DNA of 64,000 bases from Oceanobacillus profundus (GTDB lineage: Bacteria > Bacillota > Bacilli > Bacillales > Amphibacillaceae). Shown here one piece after another: positions 48,673 through 58,488 of the stretch (positions are counted from its first letter, which is position 1; each line of letters starts with the position of its first letter). The position numbers were made by a program, and so were the translations under genes. Location of the stretch: positions 62,001 through 126,000 of the forward strand of contig NZ_QWEH01000009.1 of NCBI RefSeq assembly GCF_003515705.1, given 5' to 3'. The notes beneath the pieces are model-generated. The model ran no database searches. It was not told the origin of the DNA and was given only the letters and a program-made list of their open reading frames with translations.

Positions 48673-49647
48673 ATGGCTAAAAAAGTATTGCTTTTCGGTG
48701 ATATTGGTATTGACGATACAATTGCTATACTTTATGCATACATGAATGATGAAATTGATATTGTTGGGATGGTTGCTGACTATGGAAATATATCGAGGGA
48801 AAATGCTTTAGCAAATATCCAATATGTACGAAGCCTGTTCGACTCCGAGGAAATTGAAAATGTCAAAATCATTGTAGGTGCTGAAATACCAATGACAGGT
48901 GAACTGCCTGAATATGTTCCGGAAATTCACGGAGAATATGGACTCGGACCAATTATACCTGAGACGGATGGCCAAGACGGGGTCAGTGAAAATTTCCACG
49001 ATATTGTTGAAATAATAGAACAATATCAGGATGAATTAGTCATTGTTAACATCGGTCGTTTGACATCACTTGCTACAATGTTTTTATTGTATCCGGATTT
49101 AATGAGAAAGATAAAAAGCTATTATATAATGGGAGGCGCATTTTGGGTGCCAGGAAATGTAACTGCTGTTTCAGAGGCGAATTTTCATGGTGATCCTGTT
49201 GCTGCTCAGTTGGTATTATCAAACACAAATAATAACGTTACAATTATTCCATTGAATGTAACCCAACAAGCAATCGCTACACCAGAAATGGTGGATTATA
49301 TTGATCAGGTAGGCGAGCTACCAATGGTAAAAACGTTATTGGATTACTACTACGATTATTACAAGGAGAGGGATCCTAATATACAAGGTAGTCCCCTTCA
49401 CGATGTCCTCACATTAATGGCGATTAATCAAGAAGATATGTTTACATTTCAACATTTACCTGTGCAGATTGTTCAGGCACGAGAAGGCACAGAGCGAGGT
49501 CAAAGCATAGCTGACATTCGACCATACAGTAATATGGAGGAGGAAGCAGAAGAGGAGATTCGAACCCATCGTATCGCTTTCGGACTCGATTATCCAAAGT
49601 TCTACACGCGTTTTATGACCGTTATGTCAGGTCAGCGATTCGACTAA
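48673..49647 (+). CDS. Nucleoside hydrolase (IUNH family)
   Basis: ATG 48673 behind AGAGGGGGG gives 324 residues; the open frame upstream to 48616 lacks a ribosome binding site. The N-terminal metal site appears as FGDIGIDDTIAILYAY (family consensus DxDxGxDDA), with VNIGRLTSLATM and NFHGDPVAAQLVL further on. It cleaves the N-glycosidic bond of ribonucleosides. The first Asp of the usual DTD is replaced by Gly (GDIGIDD), so Ca-binding geometry may differ. Monocistronic. Confidence 0.84.
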   Translation: MAKKVLLFGDIGIDDTIAILYAYMNDEIDIVGMVADYGNISRENALANIQYVRSLFDSEEIENVKIIVGAEIPMTGELPEYVPEIHGEYGLGPIIPETDGQDGVSENFHDIVEIIEQYQDELVIVNIGRLTSLATMFLLYPDLMRKIKSYYIMGGAFWVPGNVTAVSEANFHGDPVAAQLVLSNTNNNVTIIPLNVTQQAIATPEMVDYIDQVGELPMVKTLLDYYYDYYKERDPNIQGSPLHDVLTLMAINQEDMFTFQHLPVQIVQAREGTERGQSIADIRPYSNMEEEAEEEIRTHRIAFGLDYPKFYTRFMTVMSGQRFD

Positions 49648-49722
49648 ATGTGATGCATAAAAGTGATATGAATTTTAATATCGCTTTTATGTTTTTTTAT
49701 GCTAACCTAAAAGAATAAGAGG

Positions 49723-50310
49723 GTGATTACAATCGATATTTTAAAAACAATTAAAGAACGCAGAACCATTCATACATTTAAACAGCAAGAAGTTGATCAA
49801 GCACTATTGAAAAAAATATTTATGTATGGAACTTATGCCCCTACGCATTATATGAAGGAGCCATGGAGAGTTAAAATCTATCAAGGAAAAGGAAAACAGG
49901 ATTTTGTGAAGGCAATTATTCAAAGCTACCAGCGGATAGGAATAATCAAAAAGGATAATGATCCGAAAACGGCGAAACTGATAGCCTCCATGACAAAATT
50001 TCTTTTGAATATTCCACATCATGCGCTTATTTATTTTGAAATAGAGGATGATCCCATTCGTTATGAAGAAGAATATGCAGCAGTATGTGCATTTATTCAG
50101 AATACACAACTTGCGGCATGGGAATTTGGTGTAGGCATGCTCTGGACAATAACTCCCTATATGCACGACAAGGAATTTTTGAAGGATATTGAACTCGATT
50201 ATATGAAAACAAAAATTGCTGCAGTAATGCAAATTGGCTACCCGAAAAAAATACCGCATGTTAAAGAGAGGACCCCGATTGAAGAAAAGCTGACTTTTAT
50301 TGAAAAATAA
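49723..50310 (+). CDS. Nitroreductase family protein
   Basis: A 195-residue FMN-dependent nitroreductase fold: IKERRTIHTFKQQEVDQALL near the start, YAPTHYMKEPWRVKIY, and AAWEFGVGMLWTITPYMHD before IAAVMQIGYPKK. GTG 49723 overlaps the ribosome binding site AGAGGGTG; ATC 49732 would be better spaced and gives a natural family start (IDILKTIKERRT). Likely reduces nitro compounds or quinones using NAD(P)H; substrate unknown. Confidence 0.85.
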   Translation: MITIDILKTIKERRTIHTFKQQEVDQALLKKIFMYGTYAPTHYMKEPWRVKIYQGKGKQDFVKAIIQSYQRIGIIKKDNDPKTAKLIASMTKFLLNIPHHALIYFEIEDDPIRYEEEYAAVCAFIQNTQLAAWEFGVGMLWTITPYMHDKEFLKDIELDYMKTKIAAVMQIGYPKKIPHVKERTPIEEKLTFIEK

Positions 50311-50443
50311 TAATCAATTGAGACATGGGTTCGACATTTTTCCAAACAAAGCTCTTGTCCAATCCGAAAACGTGCTTGCTTCACCATAAAAAGCGATCCC
50401 ACAGCTCAAAAATGCTTTCCCATCCTAATGTAATCAATTAAAA

Positions 50444-50472
50444 AAGTGCTCAGACTAAAAGTCTGAGCACTT
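50444..50472 (-). terminator. Terminator of ptsI
   Basis: AAGTGCTCAGACT and AGTCTGAGCACTT are perfectly complementary (13 bp). The A-run on the left gives TTTTTT on the minus strand. Confidence 0.88.
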
Positions 50473-50482
50473 CATCAAAATC

Positions 50483-52210
50483 TTACTCTGTTTTTTCTTT
50501 AATAAATTCTACAACTTCTTCAGCAGTTCCCATAGCTAGTATCTCTTCTTTATAGGAAACCATTTTCTCTTTAGAAAGGTTACGAATTTGCGTACGTGCA
50601 GGTAAAATGGATGTAGCACTCATACTGAACTCGTCCAATCCAAGCCCAAGTAAAATTGGAATTGCAATGGAATCTCCAGCCATTTCTCCACACATACCAA
50701 CCCATTTACCTTCTTTGTGCGCTGCTTCGATAACCGTGTTTACTAGGTTAAGGATTGCAGGGTGGTATGGCTGATATAGGTAAGAAACCTGTTCATTCAT
50801 TCGGTCTGCAGCCATTGTATATTGAATTAAATCGTTTGTTCCAATACTAAAGAAATCTACTTCTTTGGCAAATTGTTTAGCAATTACAGCAGTTGAAGGG
50901 ATTTCTACCATGATTCCAACTTCGATATCATCGGAGACCTTCACACCGTCTGCTACTAAAGCTTCTTTTTCATCAAGAAGAATTGCTTTTGCTTGACGGA
51001 ATTCTTCTAATGTTGCAATCATCGGGAACATAATTTTTAAGTTTCCAAACGCACTTGCACGCAGTAGAGCACGTAACTGTGGACGGAAAACTTGCTCGTT
51101 ATCTAAGCAGAATCGAATTGCACGGTACCCTAAAAATGGGTTCATTTCTTTTGGTAAGTCTAAATAGCTGAGCTCTTTATCTCCACCAACATCCAATGTT
51201 CTTACAACAACGGGCTTATCACCCATTTGCTCAAGTACAGATTTATATGCTTCGTACTGCTCGTCCTCAGACGGTAGCTCAGATTTACCCATGTACAGGA
51301 ATTCTGTTCGGTAAAGTCCGACACCTTCTCCACCATTATTTAATACTCCATGTACATCATCAGGCGTACCGATATTACCTGCTAGCTCAACTTGTTCGCC
51401 GTCGCTAGAGAAAGTAGGCTCGTCTTTAAGCTTCGCCCATACTTCTTGTTGTTTTGCATAAGCTTCTTGTTTATTGCGATACGTCTCTATTTCTTCTTCA
51501 GTAGGGTTAATAATAACATTACCTTCAAGTCCGTCTACAATAATGATGTCGTCTTTTGCTACAGTAGAAGTAATATCCTTTGTACCTACCACGGCAGGAA
51601 TTTCAAGTGATCTTGCCATAATCGCAGAGTGAGAAGTACGACCACCGATATCGGTAGCAAACCCTTTCACGAACTCACGATTTAATTGAGCAGTGTCTGA
51701 TGGTGTAAGGTCATTTGCAATGACGATTACTTGCTCGTTTATTAGAGCTGGATCAGGGAAGCTTGCCCCTAATAGATGTGCAAGTACGCGTTTTGTCACG
51801 TCCCCGATGTCAGCAGCGCGTTCGCGCATATATTCATTATCCATTGCTTTAAACATATCAATGAACATCGTTGCAACTTCATCTAATGCAGCTTCAGCAT
51901 TTACTTTTTCAGTTGTAATCTTGTCCTTCATCGGATTGACAAGCTCAGGATCACTAAGAACTAATAGATGTGCAGAGAAGATCTCAGCATGTTCTTCATC
52001 AATCTCTTTTCTTGTATGCTCTTTAATTCTTTCTAACTCTTGTTTTGAAATTGCCAAAGCTTGGTCTAGTCGTTCTACCTCTTGTTCTGTATCTTCAATT
52101 GTTACCTTTTCAAACGATAAATCCGGCGCTTTCAATTCATAAGCTTTTGCAATTGCAATGCCGGATGATGCAGCTATTCCCATTACTTTCTTCATGATGC
52201 TAGAGTCCAT
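50483..52210 (-). CDS. ptsI: Phosphoenolpyruvate-protein phosphotransferase (PTS enzyme I)
   Basis: The 575-residue enzyme I passes phosphate from PEP to HPr. The active-site His lies in [47 protein letters not shown] and GMCGEMAGD mark the PEP-binding barrel. ATG 52208-52210 overlaps AAAGGATG; the next ATG (52193-52195, [12 protein letters not shown]) fits the family N-terminus better. No ptsH lies next to it, unlike the usual ptsHI operon; it has its own promoter and terminator. Confidence 0.95.
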   Translation of the reverse strand: MDSSIMKKVMGIAASSGIAIAKAYELKAPDLSFEKVTIEDTEQEVERLDQALAISKQELERIKEHTRKEIDEEHAEIFSAHLLVLSDPELVNPMKDKITTEKVNAEAALDEVATMFIDMFKAMDNEYMRERAADIGDVTKRVLAHLLGASFPDPALINEQVIVIANDLTPSDTAQLNREFVKGFATDIGGRTSHSAIMARSLEIPAVVGTKDITSTVAKDDIIIVDGLEGNVIINPTEEEIETYRNKQEAYAKQQEVWAKLKDEPTFSSDGEQVELAGNIGTPDDVHGVLNNGGEGVGLYRTEFLYMGKSELPSEDEQYEAYKSVLEQMGDKPVVVRTLDVGGDKELSYLDLPKEMNPFLGYRAIRFCLDNEQVFRPQLRALLRASAFGNLKIMFPMIATLEEFRQAKAILLDEKEALVADGVKVSDDIEVGIMVEIPSTAVIAKQFAKEVDFFSIGTNDLIQYTMAADRMNEQVSYLYQPYHPAILNLVNTVIEAAHKEGKWVGMCGEMAGDSIAIPILLGLGLDEFSMSATSILPARTQIRNLSKEKMVSYKEEILAMGTAEEVVEFIKEKTE

Positions 52211-52299
52211 CCTTTCAAATTAAAAGAGTATTAGAAAACGTGGCGTTTGGCCAGGTTTCCTGAGTGGATGTCTTATTTGCCCAAAAACGCTCCATATAC

Positions 52300-52328
52300 A
52301 TTTTACCTTCATGTAAATGCACATGCAA
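52300..52328 (-). promoter_or_regulatory. Sigma-A promoter of ptsI
   Basis: On the minus strand TTGCAT (52328-52323) and TAAAAT (52305-52300) are 17 bp apart. The about 85-nt leader includes a small CAGG/CCTG hairpin. Confidence 0.6.
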
Positions 52329-52339
52329 GTAAATGATTG

Positions 52340-53251
52340 TTACAGATGTAGCACAATCCATTTGTTAATATCAGCAAATATTTCCATGCGATTAATTTCA
52401 TTTAATATCTCATGTCGCCCATCAGGATAGAGCATGACTGTAATGTTTTCTAGCCCTGCCTTTTCGTATATGTTAGCAGTTTTCCAAACGCCTTTTGCAT
52501 AATCGCCAACAGGGTCAGCATCACCACTAATGATTAGCATTGGAAGATTTTTGCGTATCAATTGATTCTGTTTCTTGTTTTGCATGGAAAGTATACCGGA
52601 AAGTAAATCATAGAAGAATCTTCCCGTTGGAATAAAACCTGAAAATGGATCGTTTACATAATCCTGAACAATTGCTTCATCTCTCGAAAGCCATTCAAAC
52701 CCATTCTTTTTATCTTTGATTTTCTTATTATTGCTGCTAAAGGAAAGGTAATTCATGAGGTTAGATTGTCCTTTAGGTGGTAAGGTTTTTGAAAGTGCTT
52801 TACCTAGGGTGGATGTGACAGTCGAGAAATACCCGGTACCAGATAACACGACACCATCAATTAGGTGACTATGGATTTGAAGATAGTTTCTTGCTAAAAA
52901 TGATCCCATACTGTGACCAAAGAGAAAAATTGGCGTGTTTGGATGATCGTGCTTAATATGCTTCGTTATTTCATAAAGGTCATTAGTTGCTTTTGAAAAA
53001 CCGTCCTGATCTGCAAAATAACCTTGTAATCCTTGTTTTTCACCTGTTTTTCCATGTCCTCTATGGTCATTACCATACACAAAAAATCCTTTCTCAACTA
53101 AATAATTGGCAAATTCATGATATCGTTCAATATGCTCCACCATTCCATGTGCTAACTGAATCACTGCTTTTGGTGTTGTATCTGTGGTATACCATTTCTT
53201 TACATAAATAGCAGTATTGTCTTCCATTGATAGCCAACAAGTGTGTTCCAT
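52340..53251 (-). CDS. Alpha/beta hydrolase, monoacylglycerol lipase/lysophospholipase type
   Basis: A 303-residue cytosolic hydrolase of the Hydrolase_4 type: VIQLAHGMVEHIERYHEFAN (oxyanion HGM), GNDHRGHGKTG, nucleophile LFGHSMGSFLARN (Ser about 111), ISGDADPVGDY (Asp) and YPDGRHEILNE (His). This set matches monoacylglycerol lipases and lysophospholipase L2-like proteins. A GGGGGGG ribosome binding site lies before ATG 53249-53251. Confidence 0.87.
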   Translation of the reverse strand: MEHTCWLSMEDNTAIYVKKWYTTDTTPKAVIQLAHGMVEHIERYHEFANYLVEKGFFVYGNDHRGHGKTGEKQGLQGYFADQDGFSKATNDLYEITKHIKHDHPNTPIFLFGHSMGSFLARNYLQIHSHLIDGVVLSGTGYFSTVTSTLGKALSKTLPPKGQSNLMNYLSFSSNNKKIKDKKNGFEWLSRDEAIVQDYVNDPFSGFIPTGRFFYDLLSGILSMQNKKQNQLIRKNLPMLIISGDADPVGDYAKGVWKTANIYEKAGLENITVMLYPDGRHEILNEINRMEIFADINKWIVLHL

Positions 53252-53416
53252 TCAAAATCCCCCCCACGTTTTTCTACTATTTATATTTATATTAGAAGGA
53301 ATTTATCATTTCGTCTAAATTTAAAGCAAATTTAACACGATTTATCTTGCTAGTTTTAAGAGAAATATGATAAAGTAACATGTAGGTATTGTCGGTGCAG
53401 GAGGAGGTCGTGAAAC

Positions 53417-53650
53417 ATGGCAAGTGTTGTGACTATATTATTAGTAATTGATGCAATTGTGATGATCGTTTTAGTACTATTACAGTCGGGAAAAAGCGCA
53501 GGACTATCCGGAGCTATATCTGGTGGTGCAGAGCAATTATTCGGTAAGCAAAAGGCACGTGGGATTGATTTAATTCTCCATCGTGGAACGATTGTTACTG
53601 GCGTATTGTTCTTTCTATTAGCTTTTCTAAGTGCATATGTATTACAATAG
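53417..53650 (+). CDS. secG: Protein translocase subunit SecG
   Basis: A 77-residue protein with two membrane helices (residues about 3-22 and 52-75) separated by the conserved loop [20 protein letters not shown] and FGKQKARG. It assists SecYE in protein export. GGAGGAGG precedes ATG 53417. It lies upstream of estA-rnr-smpB-ssrA, the standard Bacillus order. Confidence 0.95.
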   Translation: MASVVTILLVIDAIVMIVLVLLQSGKSAGLSGAISGGAEQLFGKQKARGIDLILHRGTIVTGVLFFLLAFLSAYVLQ

Positions 53651-53655
53651 AAAGT

Positions 53656-53690
53656 AACCCCTTGTCACGAGTTAGTGATAAGGGTTTTTT
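53656..53690 (+). terminator. Rho-independent terminator of secG
   Basis: AACCCCTTGTCAC pairs with GTGATAAGGGTT (one mismatch/bulge) and TTTTTT follows. Confidence 0.75.
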
Positions 53691-53764
53691 AATTATAGAT
53701 GTTGTATAGTTATACATAAAGGGAAAAGTAATAAGAAGACCGTGCAAGGAGATGTCGCAGAAAA

Positions 53765-54511
53765 ATGAAAATCAAATTACCACAACCATTTACGTTTGAA
53801 GCAGGACCCCGTGCTGTTCTATTATTGCACGGGTTTACAGGACATACCGCAGATGTAAGGATGCTCGGCAGGTTTTTAGAAAAGAAAGGCTATACGAGTC
53901 ACGCACCAATTTATAGAGGGCATGGTCTACCGCCGGAGGAATTGATAAAATCCAATCCAGACCAGTGGTGGGAGGATGTTAACCAAGCATTACAGCACTT
54001 AAAGGATCTTGGCTATGAAGAGATTGCTGTAGCAGGTCTTTCACTTGGTGGTGTCTTAGGGTTGAAGCTTGCTTATTCAACGAGCATAAAAGCAATGATA
54101 CCAATGTGTGCTCCGATGTTCTTCGATAATGAAACACAGCTATCGCAAGGATTTAAAGCCTTTTCTAAGGAATTTAAGCAATTAGAAGGAAAAGATGAAG
54201 CTACGATTGAACAAGAAGTGGAAAGACTTGTTGAGAATTCGAAGGAACTTTTTGAAGGATTAGGTAAAACCATTTCAGAAGTGAAAGATAATATTGACAC
54301 CATTTACACACCGGTATTTGTCGTGCAGGCAAGACAAGATAAGATGATTAATACGGAAAGTGCAACATACATTTATGAAAATGTTGAATCAGATGTCAAA
54401 GAGCTGACATGGTATGAAGATTCTGGGCATGTTATTACGTTGGACAAAGAGAAAGAACAATTACATGAGGATATCTATCAATTCCTAGAAAGCTTGGATT
54501 GGAAACGATGA
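53765..54511 (+). CDS. est: Carboxylesterase (Est30/YvaK type)
   Basis: A 248-residue esterase. VLLLHGFTGHTADVRMLGRF (oxyanion), YRGHGLPPEEL, nucleophile VAGLSLGGVLGLKL (Ser about 94), QARQDKMI (Asp) and DSGHVITLDKE (His) match the Geobacillus Est30 family acting on short-chain esters. Located between secG and rnr as in B. subtilis yvaK. Cytosolic. Confidence 0.92.
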   Translation: MKIKLPQPFTFEAGPRAVLLLHGFTGHTADVRMLGRFLEKKGYTSHAPIYRGHGLPPEELIKSNPDQWWEDVNQALQHLKDLGYEEIAVAGLSLGGVLGLKLAYSTSIKAMIPMCAPMFFDNETQLSQGFKAFSKEFKQLEGKDEATIEQEVERLVENSKELFEGLGKTISEVKDNIDTIYTPVFVVQARQDKMINTESATYIYENVESDVKELTWYEDSGHVITLDKEKEQLHEDIYQFLESLDWKR

Positions 54512-54559
54512 TTAAATAGGACTAAAAAGTGGAACAATAGAAGGAAAGAGGGTGAGCAG

Positions 54560-56773
54560 ATGAAAGAAAGAATACTTGAATTTTTTAAAGAAAATGATAG
54601 GAAGCCATTAGCAGTAGAGGAAATTGAGCAAGAACTTGGGATTGAGGACGCTGTTGATTTTAAGGAGCTTGTAAAAGCGCTAAATGCGCTCGAAGAGAAC
54701 GGTGATCTCGTTCGAACACGTAAGAATCGTTTCGGCCTGCCAGATAAAATGAACCTCGTTAAAGGGAAAATCCAAATGCATGCAAAGGGATTCGCTTTTT
54801 TAATTCCTGAGGATGAAGACGCAAAGGATGTCTATATCCATGCGAATGATCTTGGCTCAGCAATGAATAATGATAAAGTCCTCGTGCGTTTGGAAAAAAC
54901 AGGTACTGAGGGAAATCGTCCTGAAGGAAAGGTAATCCGAATATTGGAACGTGCGGTTATTCAAGTTGTCGGAACCTTTGAAGACAATCGTGCATTTGGT
55001 TTTGTTATTGCCGATGATAAAAGGATTCCTAATGATATTTTTATACCAAAGAGCAGTTCACACGGAGCAGTTAGTGGGCATAAGGTTATTGCGCGTATAA
55101 CGAAATATCCAGAAGGAAGAATGAGTGCAGAAGGGGAAATTATTCATATTCTAGGGCACAAGAATGATCCTGGGATTGATATCATTTCCATTATATATAA
55201 ACATGGGATTGCAATTGATTTTCCAGAAGAAGTATTAGAGCAAGCAACGAATACGCCAGACACCATTGCACCTGAAGAATTAGAGGGCAGACGAGATTTG
55301 CGTGATGAAATGATTGTGACCATTGATGGTGCAGATGCGAAAGACTTGGATGATGCAGTAACTGTTAAGCAATTGGAGAATGGTAACTACAAGCTTGGCG
55401 TATACATTGCAGATGTAAGCTATTATATAAAAGAAGATTCGGCAATGGATACGGAAGCATATGAACGTGGTACAAGTGTCTATTTGGTTGATCGAGTTAT
55501 TCCAATGATTCCACACCGACTATCGAATGGGATATGTTCATTGAATCCGCAAGTAGACAGACTTACGCTTGGTTGTGAGATGGAAATTAACGCTAGTGGA
55601 CAAGTAGTTAACCATGAAATTTTCCAAAGTGTGATTAATACAACGGAGCGAATGACGTATTATGATGTGAATCAAATCTTAGTAGACAAAAATCCAGAGC
55701 TTCGTGCTAAATATGAGTCTCTTGTACCGATGTTTGAAGACATGGAAAAGCTAGCATCAATATTACGTTCGAAACGTATGGGACGCGGTGCAATTGATTT
55801 CGACTTTAAAGAAGCAAAGGTACTTGTTGATGAAAGTGGAAAACCGACTGATGTAGCTATTCGTGAACGCTCTGTAGCAGAACGTTTAATTGAAGAATTT
55901 ATGCTGGCTGCAAATGAAACTGTTGCGGAACATTTCCATTGGTTGGATGTTCCATTTATTCACCGAATCCATGAGGATCCAGATGAAGGGAAATTGGAGA
56001 AGTTTTTTGAATTTCTCGCAGGGCTTGGCATTTCTGTTAAGGGAACTGCAAATGAAGTGCACCCACAAGCATTACAGAAGGTGCTGGAGTCCATCGAAGG
56101 TGAGCCAGAGGAAATGATTGTTTCCAAATTAATGCTTCGTTCCATGAAACAAGCAAAATATGATCCACAAGGAATCGGCCACTTTGGACTAGCGACTGAA
56201 TTTTACACCCATTTCACATCTCCAATTCGGAGGTATCCAGATTTGATTGTCCATCGTTTAATCCGCACGTATTTGATTAATCAGCAGATGGACAAGGATA
56301 CTCAGAAGCACTGGAAGGAAAACCTACCTGAAATTGCGCGACATACATCTGAACGAGAACGAAGAGCGGTTGATGCAGAGCGTGATACAGATGACTTGAA
56401 AAAAGCAGAGTTCATGAAGGACAAAATTGGTGAGGAATTCACTGGTGTCATTAGTTCGGTTATGAATTTTGGAATGTTTGTCGAGCTTGAAAACACCATT
56501 GAAGGTCTTGTTCATGTTAGCTATCTAACGGACGATTATTACCATTTTGATGAGCGCAGTCATGCATTAATTGGAGAACGAACTGCAAACATATATCGGA
56601 TTGGCGATGAGGTTGAAGTAAAAGTGGTCAGTGTCAATACAGATGAGCATACAGTTGATTTTGAATTGGCAGGAGCAGGCTCTCATAAGAAGCAAAATAG
56701 AAAATCAAGACCACCCAAAAAGGTGCTCCAATCAAGTAAAACAAAACCAAAGAAGAAGAAAAAGAAGAAATGA
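54560..56773 (+). CDS. rnr: Ribonuclease R
   Basis: A 737-residue 3'-5' exoribonuclease. An N-terminal helix-turn-helix (about 1-65), two cold-shock domains, the RNB catalytic domain with [20 protein letters not shown] (Mg-binding Asp residues), [18 protein letters not shown], a C-terminal S1 domain ([17 protein letters not shown]), and a Lys-rich tail ([11 protein letters not shown]). RNase R works with tmRNA-SmpB on non-stop mRNAs; both are encoded just downstream. Confidence 0.96.
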   Translation: MKERILEFFKENDRKPLAVEEIEQELGIEDAVDFKELVKALNALEENGDLVRTRKNRFGLPDKMNLVKGKIQMHAKGFAFLIPEDEDAKDVYIHANDLGSAMNNDKVLVRLEKTGTEGNRPEGKVIRILERAVIQVVGTFEDNRAFGFVIADDKRIPNDIFIPKSSSHGAVSGHKVIARITKYPEGRMSAEGEIIHILGHKNDPGIDIISIIYKHGIAIDFPEEVLEQATNTPDTIAPEELEGRRDLRDEMIVTIDGADAKDLDDAVTVKQLENGNYKLGVYIADVSYYIKEDSAMDTEAYERGTSVYLVDRVIPMIPHRLSNGICSLNPQVDRLTLGCEMEINASGQVVNHEIFQSVINTTERMTYYDVNQILVDKNPELRAKYESLVPMFEDMEKLASILRSKRMGRGAIDFDFKEAKVLVDESGKPTDVAIRERSVAERLIEEFMLAANETVAEHFHWLDVPFIHRIHEDPDEGKLEKFFEFLAGLGISVKGTANEVHPQALQKVLESIEGEPEEMIVSKLMLRSMKQAKYDPQGIGHFGLATEFYTHFTSPIRRYPDLIVHRLIRTYLINQQMDKDTQKHWKENLPEIARHTSERERRAVDAERDTDDLKKAEFMKDKIGEEFTGVISSVMNFGMFVELENTIEGLVHVSYLTDDYYHFDERSHALIGERTANIYRIGDEVEVKVVSVNTDEHTVDFELAGAGSHKKQNRKSRPPKKVLQSSKTKPKKKKKKK

Positions 56774-56800
56774 GCCTTTACAAGTTAGGCTCATTTCTTC
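56768..56800 (+). terminator. Rho-independent terminator of rnr
   Basis: AAATGAGCCT pairs with AGGCTCATTT around a 9-nt loop; CTTCTTCT follows. Confidence 0.7.
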
Positions 56801-57001
56801 TTCTGAATTGGACAAAGCAGAAGTAGGCTTACAAAAATATGTTATTGACACCTTACAGGTCGTTTTGTACACTACTTATAAAACTGTCGCAATTTTATAT
56901 GAATGCAATATTATTTTTCTGCATAAAATTACAACGCATGCATTTGCCTCAATGTGATAGCAAGTGCTAAGTTTTTCTAATTGAAGTTTGGAGGATTTTG
57001 G

Positions 57002-57808
57002 ATGAATGATGTACTTCTTGCTTTCCTGTTAACATTATTCGCGGGACTTGCAACTGGAGTAGGAAGTGTACTTGCTTTCTTTGCTAAAACGACAAATACA
57101 AAATTTCTATCATTTGCTTTAGGATTATCAGCCGGGGTTATGATTTATGTATCGATGGTTGAGATATTTTTTAAAGCAAAGGACGCCTTAACAGCATCCT
57201 TGGGCGAAACAGAAGGATATTGGTTTACGATTATTGGATTTTTCGCTGGGATGCTTTTCATCGGTCTAATTGATAAATTTATACCTAACCATAGCAACCC
57301 CCATGAAGTAAAAAAGGTAGAAGATATGGAAAAACCAGGGGCAGCTCTGAATGATCCAGCCTTAATGAAGATGGGAATGTTTACAGCGTTGGCTTTAGCT
57401 ATTCATAACTTTCCAGAGGGAATTGCAACATTTGTTTCTACACTACAGGACCCAACGATTGGGATTGCTATTGCAGTAGCTGTTGCCATTCACAATATAC
57501 CAGAGGGAATTGCTGTATCTGTACCAATTTATTACGCAACTGGTGATCGGAAAAAAGCTTTTAAGCTTTCCTTTTTATCAGGACTTGCAGAGCCAATCGG
57601 AGCACTTGTAGCAATTCTGATATTAATGCCTTTCTTAAGTGATATTCTATTTGGAATTATTTTTTCCATGGTAGCAGGAATTATGGTGTTTATTTCCTTA
57701 GATGAATTGTTGCCTGCAGCGAAACGATATGATGAGGCGCATCTATCCATTTATGGTGTGATGACTGGGATGGCAATTATGGCGGTGAGTTTAGTTCTGA
57801 TGGCTTAA
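57002..57808 (+). CDS. zupT: ZIP-family zinc transporter ZupT
   Basis: ATG 57002 behind GGAGG gives 268 residues with about eight transmembrane helices. The metal-binding helices carry AIHNFPEGIATFVS and AIHNIPEGIAVSVP, the hallmark of the ZupT/GufA branch. It imports Zn2+ and other divalent cations. It interrupts the usual rnr-smpB adjacency, with opposite physiological role to the efflux ATPase at 60119. Confidence 0.9.
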   Translation: MNDVLLAFLLTLFAGLATGVGSVLAFFAKTTNTKFLSFALGLSAGVMIYVSMVEIFFKAKDALTASLGETEGYWFTIIGFFAGMLFIGLIDKFIPNHSNPHEVKKVEDMEKPGAALNDPALMKMGMFTALALAIHNFPEGIATFVSTLQDPTIGIAIAVAVAIHNIPEGIAVSVPIYYATGDRKKAFKLSFLSGLAEPIGALVAILILMPFLSDILFGIIFSMVAGIMVFISLDELLPAAKRYDEAHLSIYGVMTGMAIMAVSLVLMA

Positions 57809-57907
57809 TGTTTGGGCTTGTTTCGTTATAGTTAGGTGTTCTTATTGGAATCGCAGCAGATTTCTGATAAAATAAAGTTCTATGTAAGTAGTAGGAGGAA
57901 CACTCGT

Positions 57908-58372
57908 ATGCCAAAAGGACAAGGAAAAACAATCGCGCAAAATCGAAAAGCATCCCATGATTATTTTATTGAAGATACGTATGAAGCAGGAATTGTATTA
58001 CAAGGCACAGAAATCAAATCACTACGTAATGGCCGAGTAAATATAAAAGATTCCCACGCAAGAATTGATCGCGGTGAGGTCAAATTGATTAACCTTCATA
58101 TTGCAGAATATGAGCAAGGAAATCGATTCAATCACGATCCGACACGGACACGTAAATTACTTTTGCATCGGAAAGAAATCGATAAATTAATTGGTCTGAC
58201 ACAGCAACAAGGCTATGCGCTTGTTCCCTTAAAAATCTATATTAAAAATGGCTATGCTAAGATTTTAATCGGATTAGGAAAAGGGAAAAAGAAATACGAC
58301 AAGCGTGAAGATTTGAAGCAGAAGCAAATGAAACGTGATGTAGACCGTGCAATAAAAGATCATATGAGATAA
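57908..58372 (+). CDS. smpB: SsrA-binding protein SmpB
   Basis: AGGAGG before ATG 57908 gives 154 residues (frame open from 57836). The OB-fold core ([32 protein letters not shown]-like [15 protein letters not shown]) and basic tail ([13 protein letters not shown]) are typical. It binds the tRNA-like domain of tmRNA and loads it into stalled ribosomes. It is directly followed by ssrA. Confidence 0.95.
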   Translation: MPKGQGKTIAQNRKASHDYFIEDTYEAGIVLQGTEIKSLRNGRVNIKDSHARIDRGEVKLINLHIAEYEQGNRFNHDPTRTRKLLLHRKEIDKLIGLTQQQGYALVPLKIYIKNGYAKILIGLGKGKKKYDKREDLKQKQMKRDVDRAIKDHMR

Positions 58373-58404
58373 ATCGTAGTAGAGCCTGTAAATTCTACCA
58401 GCCC

Positions 58405-58432
58405 TTGAAATTTGCTCAGATTCTGCTATAAT
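58405..58432 (+). promoter_or_regulatory. Sigma-A promoter of ssrA
   Basis: TTGAAA (58405-58410) and TATAAT (58427-58432) with 16-bp spacing. Transcription would start near 58439, leaving about 50 nt to be removed by RNase P from the 5' end of tmRNA. Confidence 0.75.
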
Positions 58433-58488
58433 AGACAATGTATCACAATTTAATAATGCTCAATTATCCTAGAGCGTTTCTCTTAAAT

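Noticed and set aside
51392-52142. Long plus-strand frames opposite ptsI
   Set aside because: Antisense shadows of a fully supported enzyme I gene; no ribosome binding sites.
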